Shown here: one piece after another, positions 21,706-29,372 of the stretch
How positions within the stretch are numbered: position 1 is the stretch's first letter
Layout of the letters: every line of letters starts with the position of its first letter
From: Elusimicrobiota bacterium
Lineage (GTDB): Bacteria > Elusimicrobiota > Elusimicrobia > UBA1565 > UBA9628
Reading direction: 5' to 3'
Length of the DNA: 40,016 bases
NCBI GenBank assembly: GCA_027452025.1
Contig: DAIDHI010000097.1
Span: 1-40,016 of the forward strand
Notes under the pieces: model-generated
Databases searched by the model: none
The model's input: the letters and a program-made list of their open reading frames with translations, nothing else
Told to the model about the DNA's origin: nothing
Position numbers and translations under genes: made by a program

Positions 21706-22190
21706 GCGCCCCCGCGATGACCAAACAAGCCCACGCCGACCCCTCCGCCGCCCCGGCCTGGCTGCCGTGGGCGGGCCTGGCGGCGCGCCTAGTCGTCGGC
21801 GCCGTCCTCGTCGTCTCCGGCGCGCTCAAGGCCGCCGGCGCGCCGGAGGAGTTCGCGATCGTGATCTCCTTTTATCGCATCGTCCCCGACTCCATGGTCA
21901 TGAGCTTGGCCGCGATCCTGCCCTGGATCGAGCTCTTCGTCGGCTGGGCCCTGATCCTGGGCTACTTCACCAAGCAGGCGGCCGCGGCGGCGATCGGCCT
22001 CTCCAGCGTGTTTTTCCTAGCCCTCTTGTCGACCAAGCTGCGCGGCTTCAACCTGCCCAACTGCGGGTGCTTCGGCGCGACCTGGCACGTGCCGCCGTCG
22101 GCGACGATGGGCCTCGACGCGGCCCTGATCGCGCTCGCCGCGGTGGCGCTGCGCCACGGCGGACGGCGCGCCAGCCTGGACAACTGGTAA
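21702..22190 (+). CDS. MauE/DoxX-like membrane protein
   Basis: A 162-residue membrane protein with four hydrophobic segments (about residues 25-45, 60-85, 90-110, 130-150). It contains the DoxX/MauE hallmark VVSGALKAAGAPEEF after helix 1 and NCGCFG with two cysteines (LPNCGCFGATWHVP), as in MauE-type redox-linked proteins. It starts 4 nt inside the DsbA-like gene, so the two are co-translated. By family it probably exchanges electrons or disulfides with that partner, perhaps in place of DsbB or VKOR, but this is inference. Confidence 0.83.
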   Translation: MSAPAMTKQAHADPSAAPAWLPWAGLAARLVVGAVLVVSGALKAAGAPEEFAIVISFYRIVPDSMVMSLAAILPWIELFVGWALILGYFTKQAAAAAIGLSSVFFLALLSTKLRGFNLPNCGCFGATWHVPPSATMGLDAALIALAAVALRHGGRRASLDNW

Positions 22191-22205
22191 AACCGGGTCT
22201 ATACT
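22177..22205 (+). promoter_or_regulatory. Promoter TGGACA-17-TATACT for the response regulator at 22212
   Basis: A near-consensus -35 (TGGACA 22177-22182), 17-nt spacer and TATACT (22200-22205) that ends exactly 6 nt before GTG 22212. It is the best complete case of the leaderless-type arrangement in the window. Confidence 0.6.
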
Positions 22206-22211
22206 GGCCCC

Positions 22212-22601
22212 GTGAGCAAGAAACGCATTTTGGCGGTCGACGACGACGCTTCCATCTGCGACTTTTACCAGCAAGGACTCGGCCTCATGGGCTTCGACGT
22301 CACCTGCGCGGTCAACGCGCAGAAAGCCAAGGAAGCGCTGGCCTCGCACAAGCCCGACCTCATCCTCATGGACATCATGATGCCGGACCAGGACGGCATC
22401 AGCCTGACCAAGGAGCTGCGCCACGCCAAGGATACCGCCGACATCCCCATCATCGTTGTCAGCGGCCTGGCCGACGCCGGCACCCTCAACGACGCGCTGC
22501 TCTTCGGCGCCGCCGATTACGTGGTCAAGCCCGTCGATCTCGACGCGCTCAAGGCCAAGATCGACCGCACTTTCGCCGCTCTCGAGCACCGCAAGAAGTA
22601 G
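22212..22601 (+). CDS. Single-domain response regulator (CheY-like)
   Basis: A 129-residue receiver domain alone. Acidic pocket in ILAVDDDASICDFY, phosphoacceptor Asp in DLILMDIMMPDQDGIS, conserved Thr/Ser region IIVVSGLADAG and Lys in DYVVKPVDLDALK. No output domain, so it signals by protein contact. GTG start with TATACT 6 nt upstream and no ribosome site. It is followed by a PAS-GGDEF cyclase and a second receiver protein, but each has its own -10-like element. Confidence 0.9.
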   Translation: MSKKRILAVDDDASICDFYQQGLGLMGFDVTCAVNAQKAKEALASHKPDLILMDIMMPDQDGISLTKELRHAKDTADIPIIVVSGLADAGTLNDALLFGAADYVVKPVDLDALKAKIDRTFAALEHRKK

Positions 22602-22607
22602 ACCTTA

Positions 22608-22629
22608 GGTCCCAGGCCGGCGCGGGACC
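22608..22629. repeat. Inverted repeat GGTCCC/GGGACC with TAGGTCC motif
   Basis: GGTCCC (22608-22613) and GGGACC (22624-22629) form a hairpin just after the response regulator. The first arm is part of TTAGGTCCC; TAGGTCC also occurs about 40-55 nt upstream of the -10 elements of the genes at 1996 and 31948. Confidence 0.4.
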
Positions 22630-22660
22630 AAAGCCACTGTCGCGGGCCGGCGCGCCGGGC

Positions 22661-22666
22661 TACCCT
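22661..22666 (+). promoter_or_regulatory. -10-like TACCCT, leaderless type
   Basis: TACCCT ends exactly 6 nt before ATG 22673. Confidence 0.4.
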
Positions 22667-22672
22667 CACGAC

Positions 22673-23581
22673 ATGGCCGTCGCCTTGCAGACCGTCAGCC
22701 AGCCCCTCGTCCACTTGTCCGCGGACTTCATCCGCGCCAAGGAGTATCTCGAGGCGATCGTCACCTCCACCGGCGACGCCATCTGCACGACCGACACCGA
22801 AGGCCGCATCCTCTATTTCAGCCCGGGCGCCGAAGCCATGCTGGGCCTGTCCAGCGCCCGAGCGACGGGCCTGGAGGCCCACCGCCTCTACGCCGCCGGC
22901 CGGCATGAGGCCGACCGCATCATGCGCCTGCTGCGCCGGCAAGGAAGCCTCCAAAACCTAGAGACGGTGCTCAAGGCCAGCGACGGGCGGCTGGTGCACG
23001 TCAGCATGTCCGCCTCGCTTCTGCGGGACCGCGCGGGAAAGGTCATCGGCACGCTCGGCATCTCCAAGGACATCACGGCGCGCGTTGAGCTCGAGCGCCG
23101 CCTGCGCGAGCTGTCCATCACGGACAACCTGACCGGCCTCTACAACCAGCGCCACTTCCGCGACCGCCTGGAACAGGAGCTCTCGCGCGCCCGCCGCCAG
23201 CGCGGCAGCCTCGCCCTGGTGCTCATCGATCTCGACGGCTTCAAGGCCGTCAACGACCTTCACGGCCACCTGGAAGGCGACCGGCTGCTCGCGCGCTTCG
23301 CCGACGTCCTGCGCCGCAGCGTGCGCCGGGAAGTCGACCTCGTGTTTCGCTACGGCGGCGACGAGTTCACGGCCCTGCTGCCCTCCACCGCGGCCCGCCG
23401 CGCGCAGACCGTGGCCCGGCGCATCGCCGCACGCGCGGAGGCCGAGCTCGGCGCGCAGGGCCTGGGCCTGAGCTACGGCGTGGCGAGCTACCCGCCGGTC
23501 GAAGGCGCCGCGCAGCTCGTGCGCGCGGCCGACTCGCGGATGTACGCGATGAAGGCGCGCCGCAAGTCCGCGCGCGCCTAG
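22673..23581 (+). CDS. PAS-GGDEF diguanylate cyclase
   Basis: A 302-residue soluble protein: a PAS domain at about residues 20-135 (YLEAIVTSTGDAICTTDTEG, FSPGAEAMLG, and the PAC part GTLGISKDITARVELERRL), then a GGDEF domain. The active loop is intact (Y227-GGDEF-T). Also seen are DNLTGLYNQRHFRDRL and VLIDLDGFKAVNDLHGHLEG with metal-binding residues. It should make cyclic di-GMP in response to a PAS-sensed cue. No RxxD inhibitory site in the usual place was noted. It is flanked by two stand-alone receiver proteins, so it may sit in the same signalling circuit. ATG 22673 has TACCCT 6 nt upstream. Confidence 0.92.
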   Translation: MAVALQTVSQPLVHLSADFIRAKEYLEAIVTSTGDAICTTDTEGRILYFSPGAEAMLGLSSARATGLEAHRLYAAGRHEADRIMRLLRRQGSLQNLETVLKASDGRLVHVSMSASLLRDRAGKVIGTLGISKDITARVELERRLRELSITDNLTGLYNQRHFRDRLEQELSRARRQRGSLALVLIDLDGFKAVNDLHGHLEGDRLLARFADVLRRSVRREVDLVFRYGGDEFTALLPSTAARRAQTVARRIAARAEAELGAQGLGLSYGVASYPPVEGAAQLVRAADSRMYAMKARRKSARA

Positions 23582-23616
23582 TCCTTTCCCCTACTGCTTG
23601 CGTCCGCGCCGAAAGG

Positions 23617-23622
23617 TATAAT
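23617..23622 (+). promoter_or_regulatory. -10 TATAAT before the receiver gene at 23634
   Basis: Consensus TATAAT ending 11 nt before ATG 23634, giving a leader of only about 4-5 nt. Confidence 0.5.
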
Positions 23623-23633
23623 ACCGCGTTCGC

Positions 23634-24014
23634 ATGGCCAAGGTCCTGATCGTCGACGACGACTACGAGATCGTCGCCCTACTTGAGGAAATCCTCAAGC
23701 GCGAGGGCCACGAGGTCTTCAGCGCGCTCGAGCCCGCCGACGGCATGCAGAAGGCGCGCAAGACGCAGCCCGACTTGATCATCCTCGATTTTCACATGCC
23801 CGGCGCCAACGGCGCCCATCTTTACGAGTCGCTGCGCCGCAACCAGGCCAGCCGCCTGACGCCCATCCTCTTCATGAGCGGCGAGGCCTCGCCCGAGCAG
23901 ATCCTGCAGGAGATCTCCGACGCTGACGGCTGCCATTTCCTGCCCAAGCCCGTGCGCCTCGAGGATTTCCGCAAGGCCGTCCGCGAGATGCTGGGCCAGA
24001 CTCCGGCCGAATGA
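23634..24014 (+). CDS. Single-domain response regulator (CheY-like), second
   Basis: A 126-residue receiver: acidic pocket [18 protein letters not shown], phosphoacceptor Asp in [20 protein letters not shown], Ser in FMSGEAS and Lys in [11 protein letters not shown]. It lacks an output domain. Related to but clearly different from the receiver at 22212 (DFHMPG versus DIMMPD). A TATAAT lies 11 nt upstream. Its stop is next to the gpmA start, so the two are probably co-transcribed, an odd metabolic partner for a receiver. Confidence 0.9.
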   Translation: MAKVLIVDDDYEIVALLEEILKREGHEVFSALEPADGMQKARKTQPDLIILDFHMPGANGAHLYESLRRNQASRLTPILFMSGEASPEQILQEISDADGCHFLPKPVRLEDFRKAVREMLGQTPAE

Positions 24015-24022
24015 GGCGATCC

Positions 24023-24640
24023 ATGGGAAAACTGGTGCTCGTGCGTCACGGACAGTCGCAATGGAACCTGGAAAACCGCTTCACGGGCTGGGTGGACGTC
24101 TCCATCACGGCGCTCGGCGCCGAGGAAGCGCACCGCGCCGGCCGCGAGCTCAAGGGCACCCATTTCCACGCCGCCTTCACCTCCGACCTCAAGCGCGCCC
24201 AGGAAACGCTTAAGATACTCCTAGACGAGATCGGCCAGCCAGGCTTGCCTTTCGCCAGGGACAAGGCCCTCAACGAGCGGCACTACGGAGACCTGCAGGG
24301 CCTCAATAAGGCCGAGACGGCCAAGAAATTCGGAGAGGAACAGGTGCACATCTGGCGGCGCTCTTACGACGTCAAGCCGCCCAACGGTGAAAGCCTCAAG
24401 GACACGGCGGCGCGGACGCTTCCTTATTTCAAGGAAAAGATCCTGCCGCTGGCCGTCGCCGGACAAAACGTCCTCGTGTCCGCCCACGGCAATAGCCTGC
24501 GCGCCATCGTCATGGACCTGGAGAAGCTCAGCCCCGAACAGATCATGAAGGTCAACATCGAGACCTGCCGGCCGATCACCTATGAGATCGACCCGCAAGG
24601 CCGCGTGGCGTCCAAGAAGGGCTCGCCCGTGGCGGCTTGA
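24023..24640 (+). CDS. gpmA: 2,3-bisphosphoglycerate-dependent phosphoglycerate mutase
   Basis: A 205-residue histidine-phosphatase-superfamily enzyme of glycolysis and gluconeogenesis, interconverting 3- and 2-phosphoglycerate. Catalytic His9 is in [20 protein letters not shown]; the proton donor Glu is in [15 protein letters not shown]; a second His is in [15 protein letters not shown]. It is the short bacterial form (about 205 rather than 250 residues). The ATG at 24023 is taken because GAGG lies 6 nt before it; an in-frame ATG at 24011 overlapping the receiver stop is possible and would add four residues. The N-terminal strand starts directly at [10 protein letters not shown]. Confidence 0.93.
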   Translation: MGKLVLVRHGQSQWNLENRFTGWVDVSITALGAEEAHRAGRELKGTHFHAAFTSDLKRAQETLKILLDEIGQPGLPFARDKALNERHYGDLQGLNKAETAKKFGEEQVHIWRRSYDVKPPNGESLKDTAARTLPYFKEKILPLAVAGQNVLVSAHGNSLRAIVMDLEKLSPEQIMKVNIETCRPITYEIDPQGRVASKKGSPVAA

Positions 24641-24672
24641 CGCCCACTTGCGAGAAAACGACAAAATTGTGA

Positions 24673-24678
24673 TAAGAT
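24673..24678 (+). promoter_or_regulatory. -10-like TAAGAT before pal
   Basis: TAAGAT ends exactly 6 nt before ATG 24685; TTGCGA at 24648-24653 is a possible -35 with a long 19-nt spacer. Confidence 0.45.
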
Positions 24679-24684
24679 GGGGAT

Positions 24685-25233
24685 ATGAATAAAATCGCCC
24701 GAAACCTTTCGCTGCTCGCCGCCGCCGCCGTCGTCATCGTCGCCGCCTGCGCGCCCAAGCCCGTCGTCAAGGCTCAGCCTCAGACGGCCCAGACGCCCGC
24801 CGTCTCCACCGCCCCCGTGGCCGACACCGAAGCCAGCCTCCGCGGCAAGGACTTCGAGCCCGTCGACGGGGTCAACCCGATCTACTTCTCCTACAACAGC
24901 GCCCAACTCTCGCAGAAAGCCCTCGACGCGCTCAAGGCCGACGCCGCCTACCTCAAGGCGCATCCGGGCGAGGACGTGCTCGTCGCCGGCAACTGCGACG
25001 CCCGCGGCACCATCGAGTACAACCTGGCCCTGGGCCAGCGGCGCGCCAAGGCCGTGCGCGAGTATTACATGAGCCTGGGCGTCCCCGGCAACACCATCGC
25101 CACGATCTCCTACGGCAAGGAGAAGCCCGTCTGCCAGGACGCCAACGAGGCCTGTTACGCCAAGAACCGCCGCGCCGATACGCTCGTGCGGGCGCATAGC
25201 GTAGCCGACAGCAGCGCCACTCCGGCTCAATGA
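24685..25233 (+). CDS. pal: Peptidoglycan-associated lipoprotein (OmpA-like)
   Basis: A 182-residue outer-membrane lipoprotein. The lipobox VAAC places the lipidated Cys at residue 22; a Pro/Ala/Gln linker follows, then an OmpA-like peptidoglycan-binding domain: PIYFSYNSAQLSQKALDAL, VAGNCDARGTIEYNLALGQR and AKNRRADTLV, with the Asp and Arg that bind diaminopimelate. Pal ties the outer membrane to the wall and works with TolB. It overlaps the next gene by 4 nt, giving the gene order pal-cpoB-tolB, unlike the common tolB-pal-cpoB. tolQ, tolR and tolA are not in the window. Confidence 0.93.
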   Translation: MNKIARNLSLLAAAAVVIVAACAPKPVVKAQPQTAQTPAVSTAPVADTEASLRGKDFEPVDGVNPIYFSYNSAQLSQKALDALKADAAYLKAHPGEDVLVAGNCDARGTIEYNLALGQRRAKAVREYYMSLGVPGNTIATISYGKEKPVCQDANEACYAKNRRADTLVRAHSVADSSATPAQ

Positions 25234-26036
25234 GGGCGCTGCGGCCTTCGGCCGCGATCCTGCTGGGCGCCGTCACGCTCCTTTCGGGCTGCGTGGCCAC
25301 CCAGCAAGACGTCCTCGATCTCGAGAGCCAGTCCGACCAGCTGAAGGCGCAGATCACCAATCTCAACAAGACGGTCAACGATCTGCAGGCCAACCAGGCC
25401 GACCTGGCGATCCAGATGAAGCAGCTCGGAGACAACCTGGGCACCTTCACGGAGGCCGTGCGCGAGAACCAGGACGAGATGACCAAGCTCTCGTCCAAGC
25501 TCGACGACATGAGCGCGGCGGTGGCGACCAAGGTCGCCCAGATCGGCTCTAGCCTCACGACCGCCCAGCAGAAGAGCTTCCAGGCCCAGCAGCAGGCGCT
25601 CCAGAAGGCCGAACAAGAGCGGCTCAACTCGCCGACCGAGCTCTTCAACACCGCCGACGTGCGCTTGGCGCTGCGGGATTACGCGCTCGCCGAAGCCGGC
25701 TTTTCCCAATACGTCCAGAAGTTCCCGGACGGCGCGCTCATCGATGCCGCCACCTTCAAGCTGGCCCAGTCCTACTACGGCCAGAAGAAATGGAAGGACG
25801 CCGGGCAGCAGTTCGCTCTCTTCCTGCAAAAGTTCCCCAAGAGCGACATGATCCCGTCGGCGCGGCTCTACTACGCCCTGTGCCTGCTCGATCTCGGGCG
25901 AGGGAAGAAGGAAGCGCGGGAATATCTCGAGTCGATCGTCTCCGACTATCCCAAAAGCCCCGAGGCCAAGCAGGCCGCGCAGTATCTCAAGAAGCTGGCC
26001 CGAGCCCGGCGCAAGACCAAGTCGGCGAGACGATGA
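25230..26036 (+). CDS. cpoB: Tol-Pal system protein CpoB/YbgF-like lipoprotein
   Basis: A 268-residue envelope protein. Lipobox LLSGC with Cys21, so unlike the enteric protein it appears lipidated. Residues 25-130 form a long coiled coil (QQDVLDLESQSDQLKAQITN and on), corresponding to the YbgF trimerisation region but longer. From about 135 the TPR domain follows (LFNTADVRLALRDYALAEAG, DAATFKLAQSYYGQKKWKDA, DYPKSPEAKQAAQYLKKL). CpoB links Tol activity to peptidoglycan synthesis during constriction. Start and stop both overlap neighbours by 4 nt (ATGA), so pal, cpoB and tolB form a tightly coupled operon. Confidence 0.88.
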   Translation: MRALRPSAAILLGAVTLLSGCVATQQDVLDLESQSDQLKAQITNLNKTVNDLQANQADLAIQMKQLGDNLGTFTEAVRENQDEMTKLSSKLDDMSAAVATKVAQIGSSLTTAQQKSFQAQQQALQKAEQERLNSPTELFNTADVRLALRDYALAEAGFSQYVQKFPDGALIDAATFKLAQSYYGQKKWKDAGQQFALFLQKFPKSDMIPSARLYYALCLLDLGRGKKEAREYLESIVSDYPKSPEAKQAAQYLKKLARARRKTKSARR

Positions 26037-27322
26037 GGCGCGCGCTCGCGCTCGTCCTGGCCCTCTGCGCCGCCGCGCCGGCGCTCGCGGGCACAGAGGT
26101 CTATATCAAGGTAGGCGGGCAGGGCGCCACGGGCGCGCTGCCGCTGGCCGTGCCCCCTTTCATCGCGGCGGACGCGACCAAGCCCCAGGAAGCGCTCCTG
26201 GCCGCGCGTTTGCACGACATCGTGCGCGACGACCTGCTCTTTTCGCGCTACTTCAACCTGCTCGAGAACGGCCCGCATTACGACGGCGCCAACCTCGCCG
26301 CGATCGCCCCGGATTGGAAGACGGGCGGGGCCAACTGGATCCTCGGCGTCAAGGCCGCCCAGGACGCGAGCCTCGACGAGATCACGGTCGACCTCTTCGA
26401 CGTCGGCACGGGCAGCTCGCTCTTCGAGCGCTATTACAAGCTCGACGACCATTACGAGCGCACCCTCGCTCATACGATCTCCGACGACGTCGTCCGGGCT
26501 CTGACCGGCAAGAAGGGAGTGGCGCACACGCGCATCGCCTTCGTCAACGACCAGACCGGCGACAAGGAGCTCTACCTCGTCGATTACGACGGAGCGCGCG
26601 TGCGGCAGCTGACGCGCGACCGCTCCATCGACCTCCTGCCGCGCTTTTCCCCTGACCGCACCCGCATCGCCTATACCAGCTACAAAGACGGCAATCCCGA
26701 CCTATTCCTGCTCGACGTCGCCAAGGGCGTCATTTCGCCGCTTTCGACCTACCAGGGACTTAACATCGCCGGAGGATTCTCTCCGAACGGCAGCGAGCTG
26801 CTCATGACGCTCTCGCGCGGCAAGAGCCCGAACATCTACCTCAAGAATCTCCTCGACGGCACGATCAGCCAGCTGACACAGCAGCACGGCGCCGACAGCT
26901 CCCCCACCTTCTCGCCCGACGGTCAGCAGGTGGCCTTCACCTCCGACCGCGCCGGCAACCCCGAGATCTACATCATGAACATGACGACGCGCCGCGTCAG
27001 GCGCCTGACCAATCTCGCCTGGTGCGACTCGCCCTCCTGGTCTCCGACCGGCGAATGGATCGCCTTCGCGGGCCGCGCCAACCCTCAGGACCCGCTCGAT
27101 ATCTTCCTGGTGGACGTTACGGGCAACCAGATTCGGCGCCTGACCAACGGAGAGGGCGCCAACGAGAACCCTTCTTGGTCGCCCGACGGCCGCTTCCTGG
27201 TCTTCACCTCGACTCGCGACGGCGCCGGCTCCAAGCTCTTCGTCATGGACGCCGACGGCTCCGCCCCCCGGCGCTTGCTCCACATCCCGGGCTCGAGCAT
27301 CACCCCGGCCTGGTCTGATTAG
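26033..27322 (+). CDS. tolB: Tol-Pal system periplasmic protein TolB
   Basis: A 429-residue periplasmic protein: signal peptide RRALALVLALCAAAPALA, TolB N-terminal domain at about 25-165 (VPPFIAADATKPQEALLAAR, DLLFSRYFNLLENGP), then a six-bladed beta-propeller of WD40-like TolB repeats with FSPDRTRIAYTSYKDGNPDL, FSPDGQQVAFTSDRAGNPEI and WSPDGRFLVFTSTRDGAGSK. It binds Pal and transduces Tol energy. Length and layout fit the family. It is the last gene of pal-cpoB-tolB; a 60-bp perfect palindrome begins 17 nt after its stop and could end the transcript. Confidence 0.94.
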   Translation: MRRALALVLALCAAAPALAGTEVYIKVGGQGATGALPLAVPPFIAADATKPQEALLAARLHDIVRDDLLFSRYFNLLENGPHYDGANLAAIAPDWKTGGANWILGVKAAQDASLDEITVDLFDVGTGSSLFERYYKLDDHYERTLAHTISDDVVRALTGKKGVAHTRIAFVNDQTGDKELYLVDYDGARVRQLTRDRSIDLLPRFSPDRTRIAYTSYKDGNPDLFLLDVAKGVISPLSTYQGLNIAGGFSPNGSELLMTLSRGKSPNIYLKNLLDGTISQLTQQHGADSSPTFSPDGQQVAFTSDRAGNPEIYIMNMTTRRVRRLTNLAWCDSPSWSPTGEWIAFAGRANPQDPLDIFLVDVTGNQIRRLTNGEGANENPSWSPDGRFLVFTSTRDGAGSKLFVMDADGSAPRRLLHIPGSSITPAWSD

Positions 27323-27338
27323 GTAGACGGGGGTAGGC

Positions 27339-27398
27339 GGTGTCAGACTTTCACTTTTCACTTATTCAGGAATAAGTGAAAAGTGAAAGTCTGACACC
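27339..27398. repeat. 60-bp perfect palindrome between convergent tolB and histidine kinase
   Basis: Arms 27339-27367 and 27370-27398 are exact 29-bp reverse complements around a 2-nt centre (AG). Each arm begins GGTGTCAGACTTTCACTTTT from the outside. AT-rich against a GC-rich background, it lies 16 nt after the tolB stop and 1 nt before the end of the histidine-kinase gene. As RNA it would form a very long hairpin from either strand, so it may serve as a bidirectional terminator; its origin is more likely a REP or mobile palindrome. Its outer end resembles the GGTGCCTGGCTTTAAC repeats. Confidence 0.85.
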
Positions 27399-27399
27399 A

Positions 27400-28599
27400 T
27401 CAGGAGGCGCGCGGGATCGTCAGGGTGAAGCGCGCGCCCCGGTCCCGGCCGCCGCTGTAGGCGTCGATGGAACCGCCGTGCTTCTGCAGGATGCGCAGCG
27501 CGGCCGATAGGCCCAGGCCCGTGCCGTCCTTGCCCTTGGTGAAGAACGGCCGAAAGATCCGCTCCAGGTCCCGCCCTTCGATGCCTCGGCCGCCGTCCTC
27601 GACCTCCACGCGCAGCTCGCGGGCGACCCGGGACAGCGTCACGCGCACCTGCCCGCCCGCGCTCGAGGCCTCGACGGCGTTCTGAAGCAGCGCGCTCAGG
27701 GCCTCCTGCAACAGCGAGGCGTCTCCCACGACCGGAGCAGGCCCCTCCAGGCCGCGGACGTCCTTGGCGAGACCGCGCCCGCGCAGTTGGGGCTCGATGG
27801 CCTTGAGGGCCAGGCGCAAAGGCTCTCGCAGGTCCAGGGGAAGGCGGTCCATCTCCTCGATACGGCCCAGATCGAGCAGGTCCTTGAGGATGCGCTTGCA
27901 GCGCTCGACCTCCTCGCGGATCTCGGAAAGCTCGGCGGCCGTCTTCTTGTCGTCTCGATGCCGGTGGAGCATTACCTCGGCGTTGACGAGAATCGTCGTC
28001 AGCGGACCCTTGATTCTGTGCGCGACCTCGGCGGCAAGTTCGCCCAGGGAGGCCAGGCGCTCGTATTGGATGAGACGGTCGCGGTAGCGCTCCTCCTGCT
28101 CCCGGCGGGCGCGCTCCGAGTCGCGCGAGAGGATCGCAAGCAGCGAGGCCGAGATCCAGAGAAAGAGCAGGCGCAGCCAAAATCCGGTGGTCGCGGGCAG
28201 GCCCGCGCGCGGGCTCCATTGCGAGGCCAGATAAAGGCCGGAGGTGACGACGACCACGACCACGGTCTGCGCGAGATCGCGCGCCAGCGCCGTGCCCAGG
28301 ATGATCAGGAAGTAGATCAGGAAAAAATCCGCCTGGGAATGGGTCCAACTCAAAGTCAGCGAGGCCAGGGCGGCGTCGCCGACGAACAAGCCGGCCTGCG
28401 CCCACCAACGGAAGATCCAGCGGTCGGGCGCGAACTCGACGTAGGCCAGCGACGCCACGGCCAAGCCCGCCAGCCAGGACAGGCGTGTCCCCCAGCCGGA
28501 GAGAGCCTCGCGATGGTAGAGGAAGATCAGCAGCAGGACGGCGGCCAGGAGCCCCTGGAAGGCGAAGTAGACGCTGCGCCGCGAGTTATCGGGCCTCAT
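27400..28599 (-). CDS. Membrane sensor histidine kinase
   Basis: A 399-residue kinase with about five or six N-terminal membrane segments (residues 10-155) and almost no periplasmic domain, so it probably senses within the membrane. After a short coiled coil comes the H box LASLGELAAEVAHRIKGPLT with phospho-acceptor H194. The ATPase domain follows: NAVEASSAGG (N box), VEDGGRGIE (G1) and GTGLGLSAALRILQKHGG (G2). The start overlaps the response-regulator gene by 14 nt, so the pair is translated together on the minus strand. The 3' end abuts the 60-bp palindrome. The pair diverges from the pilin gene, a possible target, but this is only positional evidence. Confidence 0.92.
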   Translation of the reverse strand: MRPDNSRRSVYFAFQGLLAAVLLLIFLYHREALSGWGTRLSWLAGLAVASLAYVEFAPDRWIFRWWAQAGLFVGDAALASLTLSWTHSQADFFLIYFLIILGTALARDLAQTVVVVVVTSGLYLASQWSPRAGLPATTGFWLRLLFLWISASLLAILSRDSERARREQEERYRDRLIQYERLASLGELAAEVAHRIKGPLTTILVNAEVMLHRHRDDKKTAAELSEIREEVERCKRILKDLLDLGRIEEMDRLPLDLREPLRLALKAIEPQLRGRGLAKDVRGLEGPAPVVGDASLLQEALSALLQNAVEASSAGGQVRVTLSRVARELRVEVEDGGRGIEGRDLERIFRPFFTKGKDGTGLGLSAALRILQKHGGSIDAYSGGRDRGARFTLTIPRAS

Positions 28600-29269
28600 G
28601 GAAGCGGTAGCCGAGCTTGGGCACCGTCTCGATGAGGCGCCCCGCGGCGCCGAGCTTGCGCCGCAGGTTCTTGATGTGGGTGTCCAGGCTGCGGGTTGAG
28701 ACCGGCAGGCCGTAGGACGACGAGTTCTCGATCAGGAAGCCCCGCGACAGCGAGCGCCCGGGCTGGGAAACGAGCAGGTAAAGGATCTGAAACTCCTTGG
28801 GCTGCAAGGCCAGCGTGCGGCCGTTGAGGCGCGCCACCCGGCTGTCGCGGTCCAGGGCCAGCCCGCCCGACGCGACATGGGACGCGGCCGGCGCCGCGAG
28901 CGTGCGGCGCACGACGGCCTGGACGCGGGCCAGCAGCTCCATGGCGCCGAACGGCTTGACCACGTAGTCGTCGGCGCCGAGGTTGAGGCCGAGGACCTTG
29001 TCGCTCTCGCTCGACATCCCCGTGAGCATGATGACGGGGATTGCCGCCGTCGCCGCATTCTCCTTGAGCTTTTTCAAGACCATGCGGCCGTCGCCGCCGG
29101 GCAGGCGGATGTCGAGCAGAACCAAATCCGGCTTGTAGCGCGCGGCCTCGGAGACGACCTTCTCGGGGTCACTCATGGCCTTCCAGACATAGGCCTGGCC
29201 GAGGGCCAAGGTCTTTTCGACGGCGGCGACGATCTTGGGATCGTCCTCCACGATGAGGAGCCTGGGCAT
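28586..29269 (-). CDS. OmpR/PhoB-family response regulator
   Basis: A 227-residue regulator: receiver domain at 1-120 with D9/D10 in LLIVEDDPKIV, phosphoacceptor D53 in DLVLLDIRLPGGDGRM, Thr in IPVIMLTGMSSESDK and Lys in DDYVVKPFGAMELLAR. A winged-helix DNA-binding domain at about 130-227 follows (LNGRTLALQPKEFQILYLLV, RSLDTHIKNLRRKLG, VPKLGYRFHE). It is activated by the kinase encoded just downstream. TATAAT on the minus strand ends 9 nt before ATG 29269. The 103-bp gap to the pilin gene is AT-rich and could hold its binding sites, but no clear direct repeat was found. Confidence 0.93.
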   Translation of the reverse strand: MPRLLIVEDDPKIVAAVEKTLALGQAYVWKAMSDPEKVVSEAARYKPDLVLLDIRLPGGDGRMVLKKLKENAATAAIPVIMLTGMSSESDKVLGLNLGADDYVVKPFGAMELLARVQAVVRRTLAAPAASHVASGGLALDRDSRVARLNGRTLALQPKEFQILYLLVSQPGRSLSRGFLIENSSSYGLPVSTRSLDTHIKNLRRKLGAAGRLIETVPKLGYRFHEAR

Positions 29270-29278
29270 GAGCGCTTC

Positions 29279-29284
29279 ATTATA
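29279..29284 (-). promoter_or_regulatory. -10 TATAAT of the two-component operon
   Basis: Minus-strand TATAAT ending 9 nt before ATG 29269, in an unusually AT-rich 103-bp divergent gap. Confidence 0.5.
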
Positions 29285-29341
29285 CCTGTCGAATTCACAA
29301 TTTGCACAGATTTTTTACATACAAAAATCAGGCATATAGGC

Positions 29342-29347
29342 TACACT
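29342..29347 (+). promoter_or_regulatory. Possible -10 TACACT of the pilin gene
   Basis: TACACT 25 nt before ATG 29373, followed by a strong AAGGGGGA ribosome site. No consensus -35 at 17 nt; TTTACA at 29314-29319 is too far. Confidence 0.35.
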
Positions 29348-29372
29348 CCTATGGTAAGCCGCAAGGGGGATT

